64,000 nucleotides of DNA from Bradyrhizobium sp. CB3481 (GCF_029714305.1 NZ_CP121647.1:1074501-1138500), one strand, 5' to 3'; numbered from the stretch's first letter, positions 34,511-49,391 are shown. Made by a program: numbers and translations. Notes: generated from the letters alone by a model not told the origin.

Positions 34511-34720
34511 CTATAGCCTCGGCGAGCGGCTCAGGCTATCCGTCGAAGAGAACTTATGCCTGAAGAACAGATCAAGCTTCACAGGTTCGCCGGTATCTCG
34601 CCAGAACAGTCTTTGACCGAGGCTGGCCGCCACCGCTAGGCGATGGTGGCCGCCGATTAGAGTATGGTCATCCGTTGCTTTGGCGATGACCTCGCCGGCT
34701 TCGTCAACGATGGTTTTCAT
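34511..34720 (-). CDS. Small hypothetical protein
   Basis: 69 residues (MKTIVDEAGEVIAKATDDHT ... LGQRLFWRDTGEPVKLDLFF). The start is well supported: TTGGAGG lies six bases before the ATG at 34720. A longer in-frame version to 34903 has no such signal. No transmembrane segment or known domain is visible. Confidence 0.45.
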   Translation of the reverse strand: MKTIVDEAGEVIAKATDDHTLIGGHHRLAVAASLGQRLFWRDTGEPVKLDLFFRHKFSSTDSLSRSPRL

Positions 34721-35102
34721 GCGCCGCCTCCAATGCAACGCGCCGTCCGGCGCAGCCGCGATGGTACGCAAGCTATCCAACCTCGTGCCGGCTCCGTCGT
34801 TCCAACCTATGACGATCGAGGCTTGGTATGCGACATGCGCCACATCGCGCGATGTCCTTGTGTACGATGTGATGCATAATTTATCGCGGTGTGGTGAGTT
34901 CAAATATCTTCACACCGGCCGGTCCCCAGCCTTCGCGGCGGTAGCCCCAAACGACCCGGCGCTTCCATGGCAACGTGCCCTATGACCCCTTGCAAGGGTT
35001 CCTTCACCTTGATGCTGGGAACACCCGAACTGACTCTAGCCGCGGCTCGCATTGCGTTGAAAAGTCAGACCGCTGCTGCTGGGGGCCAAACGGAGATATC
35101 CG
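34721..35102. other. Intergenic region without recognised gene
   Basis: 382 bases between two small orphan genes. The only structure noticed is the 12-base palindrome CCCTTGCAAGGG near 34987. No tRNA, terminator or convincing coding frame was seen on either strand. Confidence 0.5.
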
Positions 35103-35267
35103 ATGGGTGTGGCAGGCTTGCGCTTCGCGCATGTGAAAAGAACTCTCCGCGTCCGGGCGGCCCTTGTCGGGCTGCTGGAAGAGTTGCCGTTTATCTGCCC
35201 GGTGGTGGTCGCGATCGGCTCGCTGATCATGATCGTAATCCAGCTCTGCAAGGATTGGCCGCAGTGA
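35103..35267 (+). CDS. 54-residue single-pass membrane protein, hypothetical
   Basis: Reads MGVAGLRFAHVKRTLRVRAA..., then a hydrophobic helix (FICPVVVAIGSLIMIVIQL) and the tail CKDWPQ. GGAG at 35092-35095 gives a well-spaced (7-base) ribosome site. The basic N-terminus implies N-in topology. It stands alone in an otherwise empty stretch; no family recognised. Confidence 0.45.
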   Translation: MGVAGLRFAHVKRTLRVRAALVGLLEELPFICPVVVAIGSLIMIVIQLCKDWPQ

Positions 35268-35450
35268 TACGGCCCGACCACCAACGCGCCCGCTCGATCA
35301 TCTACCAAATTATCTCGATGTGAGCCGTGCCCGCCATTCCATCACCGATCGAGCCTCTTGATGGTGGGCACGCAGAGCCTGTCATCGGGCGCGCATTCGC
35401 GCGACCCGCTCGCAATGACGGTGAGAGAGCCGCATGAGCCCAACTCTACC

Positions 35451-35849
35451 CTACGCCGGCAGATATACCTTGATCGCCGGCATGAAGAAGATCGCGATGT
35501 TGATCGCAAATCCCAGGCTCCACAAGATCGAGCGCAGCGTCGGGCGGTCGCCGAGATAGGTGAAGACATAGGCAATCCGCACGATTACGAAGAGAATGGC
35601 GAGCTCGTCGATCAGGTGCTGCGGGCCCTGTCGAAACTCCGCCAGCAGCACGGCGGCCGCAAAGAACGGAAAGGCCTCGATGCCGTTCTGGTGCGCGCCG
35701 AGCGCGCGGGCGCGGATCGGGTCGGCGTAGAACGCGGAATCACGGGGTCTGGAATTGTCGAACCCGCGCCAGGCGGCCCATTTGACCGATCCGATCGTCA
35801 AAAGATACAGCAGCACCGTCCCGAAAACGCACCATTCGGCGATCGTCAT
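35451..35849 (-). CDS. MAPEG family membrane protein
   Basis: 132 residues with four hydrophobic helices. The start is fixed by GGGAGGAA three bases before the ATG at 35849. MAPEG features are the second-helix region ARALGAHQNGIEAFPFFAAA (the conserved R-A-x-x-N-x-x-E) and AYVFTYLGDRPTLRSILWSL. MAPEG enzymes are glutathione-dependent transferases or isomerases in membranes; the bacterial role is unclear. Confidence 0.85.
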   Translation of the reverse strand: MTIAEWCVFGTVLLYLLTIGSVKWAAWRGFDNSRPRDSAFYADPIRARALGAHQNGIEAFPFFAAAVLLAEFRQGPQHLIDELAILFVIVRIAYVFTYLGDRPTLRSILWSLGFAINIAIFFMPAIKVYLPA

Positions 35850-35960
35850 GGGTTCCTCCCCCGGGCGTACTCGCACGCGTCCCCCGCGGCAATATTGCGA
35901 GCGTAGCGAACCGGCGGTTGTCTTGACAAGGATGGGGCAACGCGCGAAGCCATCGAGATC

Positions 35961-36998
35961 ATGACCACGGTCATCCCCTTTGGAAATGCGAAGCCGGCGG
36001 CGGCGTCCCAGCCGCAGCGCATCGGCGTGCTGCTGGTCAATCTCGGTACGCCCGACACCGCCGACGCCGCCGGCGTGCGCGTCTACCTGAAGGAATTCCT
36101 CTCCGATCCCCGTGTGATCGAGGATCAGGGCCTGGTCTGGAAGCTGATCCTCAACGGCATCATTTTGCGCGTACGCCCGGGCCGCAAGGCGCGCGACTAC
36201 CAGAAGATATGGAATGCCGAAAAGAACGAGTCACCGCTGAAAACCATCACGCGCTCGCAGGCCGAAAAGCTCACTGAAGCGATCGCCGACCACGACCATG
36301 TCGTGGTCGACTGGGCGATGCGCTACGGAAATCCGTCGATCCGCGCGCGTATCGATGCGCTGACCGCGCAGGGCTGCGATCGCCTCTTGGTGGTACCGCT
36401 CTATCCGCAATATTCCGCGGCGACCTCGGCGACCGTTTGCGACGAGGTGTTTCGGGTGCTGGCGGAAAAGCGCGCGCAGCCGACCCTGCGGGTGACGCCG
36501 CCCTACTATGACGACCCCGACTACATCGAAGCGCTCGCGGTCTCGATCAATGCGCACCTCAAGACATTGCCGTTCCAGCCCGAACTGATCGTCGCCTCGT
36601 TTCACGGCATGCCGCAGAAATATGTCGATCAGGGCGATCCCTATTATGTTCAGTGCGTTGCAACAACGGACGCGCTGCGCAAGCGCGTGGGGCTTGATGC
36701 CTCAAAGCTGCTGCTTACATTTCAATCACGTTTCGGCAATGACGAGTGGCTGCAGCCCTATACGGACAAGACCATCGAAAAGCTCGCGAAAGATGGCGTG
36801 AAGCGCATTGTCGTCGTCACCCCCGGCTTCGCCGCCGATTGCCTGGAGACGCTGGAAGAAATCGCGCAGGAGAATGCCGAGATCTTCAAGCACAATGGCG
36901 GCGAGCATTTTTCCGCGATTCCCTGCCTCAATGACAGCGAGGCTGGCATGGACGTGATCCGCCAGCTCGTGCTGCGCGAGCTTCAGGGCTGGATATAG
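35961..36998 (+). CDS. hemH: Ferrochelatase
   Basis: 345 residues; inserts Fe(II) into protoporphyrin IX, the last step of haem synthesis. Signatures are GVLLVNLGTPDTADA near the N-terminus, the metal-site His215 in VASFHGMPQKYVDQGDPY, and the conserved LLTFQSRFGNDEWLQPYTD and TPGFAADCLETLEEI. Length is typical of alphaproteobacterial enzymes. No iron-response box was recognised in the short upstream gap. Confidence 0.96.
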   Translation: MTTVIPFGNAKPAAASQPQRIGVLLVNLGTPDTADAAGVRVYLKEFLSDPRVIEDQGLVWKLILNGIILRVRPGRKARDYQKIWNAEKNESPLKTITRSQAEKLTEAIADHDHVVVDWAMRYGNPSIRARIDALTAQGCDRLLVVPLYPQYSAATSATVCDEVFRVLAEKRAQPTLRVTPPYYDDPDYIEALAVSINAHLKTLPFQPELIVASFHGMPQKYVDQGDPYYVQCVATTDALRKRVGLDASKLLLTFQSRFGNDEWLQPYTDKTIEKLAKDGVKRIVVVTPGFAADCLETLEEIAQENAEIFKHNGGEHFSAIPCLNDSEAGMDVIRQLVLRELQGWI

Positions 36999-37182
36999 CC
37001 CACCTAAAAACTTGCCGACATGTTGCCGCCGTTCGGGCGTGAGAACATCTGGTGGCCGCCCAACCGTTCCCTAGCTATATACCATAACAGAACAGCCGGC
37101 CTGAACCGGCGCCGCGGTGACGCTGACTCATGGTGAGAGGCGGCGTCCGGCAACGCATCACCTTGCCGCTCTGGAGGACTTT

Positions 37183-38184
37183 ATGACTGGTTTCGATATT
37201 TTCGCGATCGCCTTCGTCCTGCTCGTCGTCGTCACGCTGTTCGCCGGGGTCAAGACGGTGCCGCAGGGCTATGACTGGACCATCGAGCGGTTCGGCAAAT
37301 ACACGCGGACGCTGTCGCCGGGGTTGAACCTGATCGTGCCCTATTTCGACCGTGTCGGCCGCAAGATGAACATGATGGAGCAGGTGATCAACATCCCCGA
37401 GCAGGAGGTGATCACCAAGGACAACGCCACCGTGACGGTGGACGGCGTCGCGTTCTTCCAGGTCTTTGACGCGGCGAAGGCGAGCTACGAGGTCGCCAAT
37501 CTCGAGCAGGCGATCATCGTGCTGACCATGACCAACATCCGCTCGGTGATGGGCTCGATGGACCTCGACCAGGTGCTGTCGCATCGTGACGAGATCAATG
37601 AGCGGCTCTTGCGCGTGGTCGACGCCGCCGTCTCGCCCTGGGGCCTCAAGGTCAACCGCATCGAGATCAAGGATATCGTGCCGCCGGCCGATCTGGTCGA
37701 GGCGATGGGACGGCAGATGAAAGCCGAGCGCGTCAAGCGCGCCGACATCCTGCAGGCCGAGGGCCAGCGCCAGTCGGAAATCCTGCGTGCCGAAGGCGCC
37801 AAGCAGGGCCAGATCTTGCAGGCCGAAGGTCGCCGCGAAGCCGCGTTCCGCGACGCCGAGGCGCGCGAACGCCTGGCGGAGGCCGAAGCCAAGGCGACGC
37901 AGATGGTCTCTGAATCCATCGCCAAGGGCGACATTGCCGCGCTGAACTATTTTATCGCCGACAAATACATCAAGGCGTTCGGAAGTTTCGCGGAATCGCC
38001 GAACCAGAAGATCCTGATGATCCCGGTGGAGGCGACCAGCGTGCTGTCCTCGCTTGCCGGCATCGGCGAGATCGCCAAGGCGGCGTTCGGCGAGAGTTCG
38101 GCTTCGGCAACGGCCGCCGCGCGGCGGACCGGCTCGGTGCCGAGCACCGGCCCGACGCCGCCGCCGATCACGCCGCAGCCGTGA
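37183..38184 (+). CDS. SPFH/Band 7 protein (QmcA/stomatin-like)
   Basis: 333 residues, N-terminally anchored in the inner membrane (FDIFAIAFVLLVVVTLFAG). The SPFH domain begins TVPQGYDWTIERFGKYTRTL and includes VDGVAFFQVFDAAKA. A long charged coiled coil follows (residues about 185-260, repeats of the type ILQAEGQRQ/ILRAEGAKQ), then a Pro/Thr-rich tail. GGAGG lies six bases before the ATG. It is directly followed by an NfeD gene, its usual partner in membrane microdomain organisation and quality control. Confidence 0.92.
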   Translation: MTGFDIFAIAFVLLVVVTLFAGVKTVPQGYDWTIERFGKYTRTLSPGLNLIVPYFDRVGRKMNMMEQVINIPEQEVITKDNATVTVDGVAFFQVFDAAKASYEVANLEQAIIVLTMTNIRSVMGSMDLDQVLSHRDEINERLLRVVDAAVSPWGLKVNRIEIKDIVPPADLVEAMGRQMKAERVKRADILQAEGQRQSEILRAEGAKQGQILQAEGRREAAFRDAEARERLAEAEAKATQMVSESIAKGDIAALNYFIADKYIKAFGSFAESPNQKILMIPVEATSVLSSLAGIGEIAKAAFGESSASATAAARRTGSVPSTGPTPPPITPQP

Positions 38185-38226
38185 GGCCCGGTTAGCAAGA
38201 TCACTTTGCTTGATGAGGTTCGTGTC

Positions 38227-38670
38227 ATGGCCGATATGTTTTCCACCCTCGGCACCTGGAACTGGCTGATCTTCGGCTTCATCCTGATGGCGCTGGAATT
38301 GCTCGCGCCGGGTGTCTTCATCTTCTGGCTCGGGCTCGCGGCGCTGCTGGTCGGGCTTGTCTCGTTTGCCATGAACCCGTCCTGGCAGACGCAGCTTTTG
38401 ATGTTCGCGATATTCGCGATCGCGGCAGTACCGGCCTGGCGCTACTTCGCGCGCAGCGCCGGAAGCAGCAGCCAGAGCCCGTTTCTCAACAACCGGACCA
38501 AGGCGCTGATCGGCCGCGAATTCACTTTGGACAAGCCGATCATCGACGGGACGGGCACGGTGCGGATCGACGACACGATCTGGCGCGTCGCCGGCCCCGA
38601 CGCACCCGCCGGCAGCCGCGTCAAGGTGGTGCAGGCCGATGGCGCCAGCCTGACGGTGGCGATGGCTTGA
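38227..38670 (+). CDS. NfeD family membrane protein
   Basis: 147 residues: three or four hydrophobic segments (LIFGFILMALELLAPGVFIF, LGLAALLVGLVSFAM), then a soluble OB-fold domain (ALIGREFTLDKPIIDGTGTV ... GSRVKVVQADGASLTV). Truncated NfeD proteins like this pair with SPFH proteins such as the one encoded 42 bases upstream. Start ATG supported by GATGAGG. Confidence 0.92.
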   Translation: MADMFSTLGTWNWLIFGFILMALELLAPGVFIFWLGLAALLVGLVSFAMNPSWQTQLLMFAIFAIAAVPAWRYFARSAGSSSQSPFLNNRTKALIGREFTLDKPIIDGTGTVRIDDTIWRVAGPDAPAGSRVKVVQADGASLTVAMA

Positions 38671-38674
38671 TGAA

Positions 38675-38745
38675 CTCCCTCGCCCCGTTCTTCACGGGGT
38701 CGAGACAAGCGAAGCTTGCTCTTAGAGGGCAGGGGTGAGGGGCTC
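38675..38745. repeat. CTCCCTCGCCCCG...GGGGTGAGGGG palindromic repeat
   Basis: CTCCCTCGCCCCGTTCTTCA with an inner CACGGGG at the left and GAGGGCAGGGGTGAGGGGCTC at the right, around GCGAAGCTTGC. Non-coding inverted repeat after nfeD, possibly a terminator. Confidence 0.65.
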
Positions 38746-38791
38746 TCGCCGCGAATTCGGTGCGAGTTGATCGAACGTGACGAGGAAGAGG

Positions 38792-39127
38792 TCAGCTTCG
38801 CCTGCTCCAGCGCTCGGCAAAGCGATGCAGCGGCAGGAAGCTCTCCATCAGCTCCCGGCCGAGCGATGTCAGGCAATAGCCGTCGCCGGAAAGCAGCTCG
38901 ACGAGGCCGGCCTCGCGCAGCTCCGAAAGGCGGGCCTGCATCACCGTCGGCGAGGCGTCGTCGCAGGCGGTGCGCAGCGCCCGCGAGGTCAGCGGGCCCT
39001 CGCGCAGCTCCCACACGATCCGCAAGGTCCAGCGGCGGCCGAGCAGGTCGAGCAGGGCCATGATCGGCCGCCCGGTCCGGGAGCCGCGGACGGCGCGTGG
39101 TTTGGTGGTGGCGGCCGGTTTCGGCAT
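38792..39127 (-). CDS. HxlR family transcriptional regulator
   Basis: 111-residue winged-helix DNA-binding protein. HxlR features are IMALLDLLGRRWTLRIVWEL, the recognition region PLTSRALRTACDDASPTVMQ and RLSELREAGLVEL, and the wing GDGYCLTSLGREL. It is divergent from the carboxymuconolactone-decarboxylase-family gene, with a palindrome between them that is probably its operator, so it likely controls that gene and itself. HxlR proteins often sense electrophiles through cysteines; Cys is present in ALRTACDDA. Confidence 0.9.
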   Translation of the reverse strand: MPKPAATTKPRAVRGSRTGRPIMALLDLLGRRWTLRIVWELREGPLTSRALRTACDDASPTVMQARLSELREAGLVELLSGDGYCLTSLGRELMESFLPLHRFAERWSRRS

Positions 39128-39147
39128 GGGAGACCCTCTTGCGTATC

Positions 39148-39186
39148 GCTACAAATAATGTAGCGTTGTGCTACGTTATTTGTAGC
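39148..39186. promoter_or_regulatory. Palindromic operator between the HxlR and CMD genes
   Basis: GCTACAAATAATGTAGC (39148-39164) and GCTACGTTATTTGTAGC (39170-39186) are inverted copies matching at 16 of 17 positions, spaced by five bases. Each arm is itself a partial palindrome (GCTAC...GTAGC), the layout expected for two HxlR dimers. It ends three bases before the GGAG ribosome site. Confidence 0.8.
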
Positions 39187-39199
39187 ACAGGAGTTGGCC

Positions 39200-39751
39200 G
39201 TGTCCCAGACCTTGCCGCGCATCGCGCCGCTCGATCCGCCTTATGCACCTGATATTGCCGCGCAGTTCGACCGCATCATGCGCGGGGCGCCGCCGCTGAT
39301 GCTGTTCCGCGTCGTCGCCGGCAGCGCCCGCGCCTGGGAGAAATTCACCGCCGGCGGCCTGCTCGACCGCGGGCCGCTGTCGTTACGCGAGCGCGAGATC
39401 GTCATCGACCGCACCTGCGCGCGGACGGGCTGCGAATATGAATGGGGCGTGCATGTCACGACATTCGCCGGGGCTGCGCGCCTGACGGAAGAGCAGGTCC
39501 GCGCCACCGTGACTGGCGCCGCCGATGCGGAATGCTGGTCAGCGGCCGAACAGGCCCTGATTGCCGCCGTCGATGCACTGCACGAGCGCGCCACGCTCGG
39601 TGATGCCGAGTTCGCCGCACTCGCGGCGCATTATGACGAGGCGCAGATATTCGAGATCATTCTGCTGTGCGGATTCTATCGCACGGTGTCGTATCTCGCG
39701 AATGGCCTGGCGCTGCCGCTGGAGGAGAAGGGCGCGCGATTTCCGCAGTGA
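39200..39751 (+). CDS. Carboxymuconolactone decarboxylase family protein
   Basis: 183 residues from a GTG with GGAG six bases upstream (a TTG six bases earlier is in frame). The AhpD/CMD core is present: LREREIVIDRTCARTGCEYE, WGVHVTTF and YRTVSYLANGLALPLE. The Cys/Glu/His arrangement resembles CMD-type peroxidatic or decarboxylase enzymes. With a divergent HxlR regulator, a role in reactive-electrophile or peroxide defence is likely, but the substrate is unknown. Confidence 0.85.
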   Translation: MSQTLPRIAPLDPPYAPDIAAQFDRIMRGAPPLMLFRVVAGSARAWEKFTAGGLLDRGPLSLREREIVIDRTCARTGCEYEWGVHVTTFAGAARLTEEQVRATVTGAADAECWSAAEQALIAAVDALHERATLGDAEFAALAAHYDEAQIFEIILLCGFYRTVSYLANGLALPLEEKGARFPQ

Positions 39752-39759
39752 CGGAGTGG

Positions 39760-39850
39760 TAGGGTGGGCAAAGCGCAGCGTGCCCACCATCAAGCTGCGC
39801 ATTCGGTGACAGATGGTGGGCACGGCGCAAGCGCGCCTTTGCCCACCCTA
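39760..39850. repeat. TAGGGTGGGCA...TGCCCACCCTA palindromic repeat
   Basis: TAGGGTGGGCAAAGCGCAGC and GTGCCCACCAT on the left; ATGGTGGGCACGGCGCAAGC and TTTGCCCACCCTA on the right. Near-perfect long inverted repeat just after the CMD gene. Confidence 0.8.
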
Positions 39851-39885
39851 CGGCACTGCGAAATTTCCAGTAAAGGCCTAACCCC

Positions 39886-39968
39886 GTCATTGCGAGCGAA
39901 GCGAAGCAATCCATTTCGCGGCATAACGGATAGGTGGATTGCTTCGTCGCGTTGTTCCTCGCAATGAC
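39886..39968. repeat. Dispersed repeat, GTCATTGCGAG...GCAATGAC family (copy 2)
   Basis: Same element as 34341-34422: GTCATTGCGAGCGAAGCGAA, GCAATCCA / TGGATTGC, and a closing CTCGCAATGAC. It sits between convergent genes with another repeat directly before it. Confidence 0.85.
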
Positions 39969-39983
39969 GGGGGAGAGACCGCC

Positions 39984-41000
39984 CTACGCCACGCCCGCGC
40001 GCAAAAAGTCGTGCAGATGCACGATGCCGACCGGCTTGCTGCCGTCGGTCACGATCAAGGTCGTGATCTTCGAGGAATTGAGAATCTCCAGCGCCTCGCC
40101 GGCCATCACGTCGCGTGCGATCGTCTTCGGATTTTTGGTCATCACCTCGTCGACAGTCGCCGCCATCAGGTCGGGATGATCCATGTGGCGGCGCAAATCG
40201 CCGTCGGTGACGATGCCGGCGAGATGGCCGCGCGCATCGACGATGCCGACGCAGCCGAATCCCTTGGACGTCATCTCCACCAGCGCCTCGGACATTTTGG
40301 TGCCGAGCGGCTTCAGCGGAATCGATTCGCCGGAATGCATGAGGTCGCGGGCATATTTCAAGAGCGCGCCGAGCTTGCCGCCCGGATGCAGCACGCTGAA
40401 GTCGGTCGAGGTGAAGCCGCGGCCTTCGAGCAGCGCGATCGAAAGGGCATCGCCGAGCGCCAGCATCATCAGCGAGGAGGTGGTCGGCGCCAGGTTGTGC
40501 GGACAGGCCTCGCGCGCCTTCGGCAGCGTCAGGGCGATGTCGGCCGCCTTGGCGAGCGAGGATTCCCGATCCGCCGTCATCGCGATTACGGCAATCCGGA
40601 AGCGCTTGGCATACGTGATCAGGTTCTTCATCTCCGGCTGCTCGCCGGACCAGGACAGCGCCAGGATGACGTCCTCGGCCGTGATCATGCCGAGGTCGCC
40701 ATGGCTCGCCTCGGCGGCATGGACGAAGAAAGCCGGCGTGCCGGTCGAGGCAAAGGTCGCGGCGATCTTGCGGCCGATATGGCCTGATTTGCCGAGCCCG
40801 GTGACGATCAGCCGTCCCTTGGCGTTCCGGATCAGGTCGGCGGCAGCGGTGAAGGGGGCGCGGAGGTCGGACTGCAGCGCTGCCGTCAGCGCGGCGATCC
40901 CGCTGCCCTCGGCGTCAAGCGTGCGCAGGGCCGACTGTACGGCGGATTGAGCGGGATCGGTGCCGGATGAATCTGTCATCAGCGGATGCGGATTGGCCAT
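39984..41000 (-). CDS. kdsD: Arabinose-5-phosphate isomerase (KpsF/GutQ/KdsD)
   Basis: 338 residues; converts ribulose 5-phosphate to arabinose 5-phosphate for Kdo and lipopolysaccharide synthesis. The SIS domain begins GRLIVTGLGKSGHIGRKIAA (Lys71 region) and includes HGDLGMIT and SWSGEQPEMKNLI. The linker has TTSSLMMLALGDALSIALLE and DFSVLHPGGKLG, diagnostic of this family. Two CBS domains follow (GCVGIVDARGHLAGIVTDGD; TLIVTDGSKPVGIVHLHDF). Start ATG at 41000; longer versions run into the region upstream. Confidence 0.94.
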   Translation of the reverse strand: MANPHPLMTDSSGTDPAQSAVQSALRTLDAEGSGIAALTAALQSDLRAPFTAAADLIRNAKGRLIVTGLGKSGHIGRKIAATFASTGTPAFFVHAAEASHGDLGMITAEDVILALSWSGEQPEMKNLITYAKRFRIAVIAMTADRESSLAKAADIALTLPKAREACPHNLAPTTSSLMMLALGDALSIALLEGRGFTSTDFSVLHPGGKLGALLKYARDLMHSGESIPLKPLGTKMSEALVEMTSKGFGCVGIVDARGHLAGIVTDGDLRRHMDHPDLMAATVDEVMTKNPKTIARDVMAGEALEILNSSKITTLIVTDGSKPVGIVHLHDFLRAGVA

Positions 41001-41187
41001 GTCTGTTCCAAGGGAGAAGGGCGCTACGCGCCAAAGCCGTCCATAGCATGGCTGCACCAGCGATGCGACGCGAGCGGACGCCCGCAACGGCTCATTAACC
41101 ATAATTGTTTTAACTCCATTAACGACATGTTCCGGCCGAGGGTGCGGAGCATGCCAGCTAAGTGACTGTTTTGGTTGGAGTATATTT

Positions 41188-42900
41188 TTGGTGATGGCGA
41201 GGCCAGCAACGGCCCGGAACAGCCGCGCGCGCGTCCTGTGCGCCGTCTTGCCGTGCCTTGCGCTAATGGCCGTATCGGGAACCGTGGCGCAGGCGCAGAC
41301 CGTCACCCCAGACCTGTTCAGCTCCCGCCGCACCGGCCAGACGGCGCCGCCGGATTCGCCGCTGCGCCGGACTGCGGCGGAAGTGAACGACCCGCTCACC
41401 AGCCCAAAACTCCCGGAGAACGAGCAGCCCGCGCCGCGGCGCGCCGGGCCGATCCCGAAATACGGCCTGCCGGCCGCGACCGGCGCTGCCGACACCGGCT
41501 ACGACTCGCTCAACCGCAAGCGCAAGCAGCCAAAATATTATCCGGCGCAGCCAAGGCCGAAGCCGCCGATCGGGCCAGGCAGCCCGCCCCGGCCGGCGAT
41601 CGCATCGAATACGTCACTGCGGCTTTCGATTCCGCCGTCGGAGTCGGCGCACAAGACGCCGATCCCGCCGGCGATGGCGGGCACAATCGTGGGACAGCCG
41701 CCGCGCAAGCGCCTCAAGGTCGACGACGATCCGTTCGGCGCGGTCGGCGACTATGCCGGCAGCTTCCTGATCAAATCCGCCGTCGAAGTCTCCGCCGGTT
41801 ACGATACCAATCCCGGACGTCTGGCTGCGGAGCAAGGCAGGCCGGTCTACGTGGTCGCGCCGGAGTTTCTGGCGGTCTCCGACTGGGAACGCCACGCTTT
41901 GGTCGCCGACCTCCGCGGCTCCTTCACCGGCTACACCAGCAATCTGACGCCGAACGCGGACGGCACGCCGCTGTCGGCGCCGCTCGATATCGACCGGCCG
42001 AATTTCATCGGCCATGTCGATGGGCGCCTCGACGTCAGTCGCGATACGCGGCTGACTGCGCAGGGGCGCCTGTTCCTCTCGACCGACAATCCCGGCAGCC
42101 CGAACGTGCAGGCGGGCCTCGCCAGATATCCTGTTTACACCACGGTGGGCAGCACGATCGGCGTCGACCAGAGCTTCAACCGCCTGCAGGTGTCCGCCGG
42201 CGCTACCGTTGACCGCACCGACTACACCAACTCGAAGCTGACAGACGGCACCTCCAGCACCAACGACGACCGCAACTTCACCCAGTACGGCGGCGTCGGC
42301 CGCGTCAGCTATGATCTGAAGCCCGGCATCAAGCCGTTCGTGGAAGTGCAGGGTGATAGCCGCGTGCATGACCTCAGGCTCGACCGCGCCGGCTTTGCGC
42401 GCGACTCCGCGGGCGGCTACGCCAAGGGCGGCACCAGTTTCGAATTCTCGCGGCTGCTGACCGGCGAAATCGCCGTCGGCTACGCCATGCGCGACTATGT
42501 CGATGTCAGGCTCAATCGCCTTGAAGGCCTGCTCGTCTCGTCCTCGCTGGTGTGGACCGCGACGCCGCTGACCACGGCCAAATTCTATTCCGACACCACG
42601 ATCACCGAGACCACGCTGCCGGGCACCTCGGGCGTGCTGACGCACATCTACACCGTCGAGGTCGACCACGACTTCCGCCGCTGGCTGACGACGATCGGAA
42701 AATTCACCTGGGGCACGCTCGACTACCAGGGCAATCCGCGGCGCGACAAGATCTTCACGGTGTCGGGCGAAGCCATCTACAAGATGAACCGCAACCTCTG
42801 GCTCCGCGGCACGCTGCGCCGCGACTGGCTGGAGTCGAATTTGCCGGGGAATAGCTCGGCGTCGACGGTGATGATGCTAGGGGTGCGGGTACAGAATTGA
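41188..42900 (+). CDS. Outer-membrane beta-barrel protein (BBP2-like)
   Basis: 570 residues. Signal peptide ends AQAQ near residue 36, followed by a long Pro-rich, probably periplasmic region (residues 37-185). A barrel domain of alternating strands runs to the end (EVSAGYDTNPGRLAAEQGRP; VADLRGSFTGYTSN; GKFTWGTLDY; SASTVMMLGVRVQN). The asymmetry of strands with aromatic girdles and the terminal hydrophobic strand fit an outer-membrane protein of the BBP2 type. The start is TTG (TTGGAG seven bases upstream), with GTG and ATG as the next two codons. Confidence 0.82.
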   Translation: MVMARPATARNSRARVLCAVLPCLALMAVSGTVAQAQTVTPDLFSSRRTGQTAPPDSPLRRTAAEVNDPLTSPKLPENEQPAPRRAGPIPKYGLPAATGAADTGYDSLNRKRKQPKYYPAQPRPKPPIGPGSPPRPAIASNTSLRLSIPPSESAHKTPIPPAMAGTIVGQPPRKRLKVDDDPFGAVGDYAGSFLIKSAVEVSAGYDTNPGRLAAEQGRPVYVVAPEFLAVSDWERHALVADLRGSFTGYTSNLTPNADGTPLSAPLDIDRPNFIGHVDGRLDVSRDTRLTAQGRLFLSTDNPGSPNVQAGLARYPVYTTVGSTIGVDQSFNRLQVSAGATVDRTDYTNSKLTDGTSSTNDDRNFTQYGGVGRVSYDLKPGIKPFVEVQGDSRVHDLRLDRAGFARDSAGGYAKGGTSFEFSRLLTGEIAVGYAMRDYVDVRLNRLEGLLVSSSLVWTATPLTTAKFYSDTTITETTLPGTSGVLTHIYTVEVDHDFRRWLTTIGKFTWGTLDYQGNPRRDKIFTVSGEAIYKMNRNLWLRGTLRRDWLESNLPGNSSASTVMMLGVRVQN

Positions 42901-42915
42901 GGAGCCACAAGGAAG

Positions 42916-43019
42916 CTGTCATGCCCCGCGCAGGCGGGGCATCCAGTACGCTGCGGCTTATCGACTCAAAGTAAAGGCCTCTGGAATACTGGATCGCCCG
43001 CCTTCGCGGGCGATGACAG
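42916..43019. repeat. CTGTCATGCCCCGCG...CGGGCGATGACAG palindromic repeat
   Basis: Composite inverted repeat: CATGCCCCGCGCAGGCGGGG with ATCCAGTA on one side, TACTGGATCGCCCGC and CTTCGCGGGCGATGACAG on the other. It lies between the convergent barrel and gltD genes and probably ends both transcripts. Confidence 0.75.
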
Positions 43020-43039
43020 TCGTGTAGGAGGAGACAGCT

Positions 43040-44497
<1,458 letters not shown>

Positions 44498-44546
44498 TAA
44501 ACCTGATGCCCCTGCATCTTGCGTTCGTTTGTTTCGTCCTGCCTCC

Positions 44547-44629
44547 GTCATTGCGCGGAGCGCTGGCGACGAAGCAATCCATGGTTCGGCTTGGGGAGCG
44601 ATGGATTGCTTCGCTGCGCTCGCAATGAC
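44547..44629. repeat. Dispersed repeat, GTCATTGCG...GCAATGAC family (copy 3), inside gltBD
   Basis: GTCATTGCGCGGAGCGCTGG, then GAAGCAATCCAT / ATGGATTGCTTC and CGCTCGCAATGAC. It sits between the gltB stop and the gltD start, so if gltBD is one transcript the element is in the middle of it. Confidence 0.85.
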
Positions 44630-44642
44630 GGGCTTGTTGTGA

Positions 44643-49391
<4,749 letters not shown>

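Noticed and set aside
34721..34903. N-terminal extension of the small hypothetical protein at 34511-34720
   Set aside because: No ribosome site at 34903, while GGAGG sits six bases before the internal ATG.
41090..41130. TTAACCAT and further TTAA motifs before the barrel gene as CtrA sites
   Set aside because: Half-site TTAACCAT is present, but the TTAA-N7-TTAA spacing of a full CtrA box is not met.
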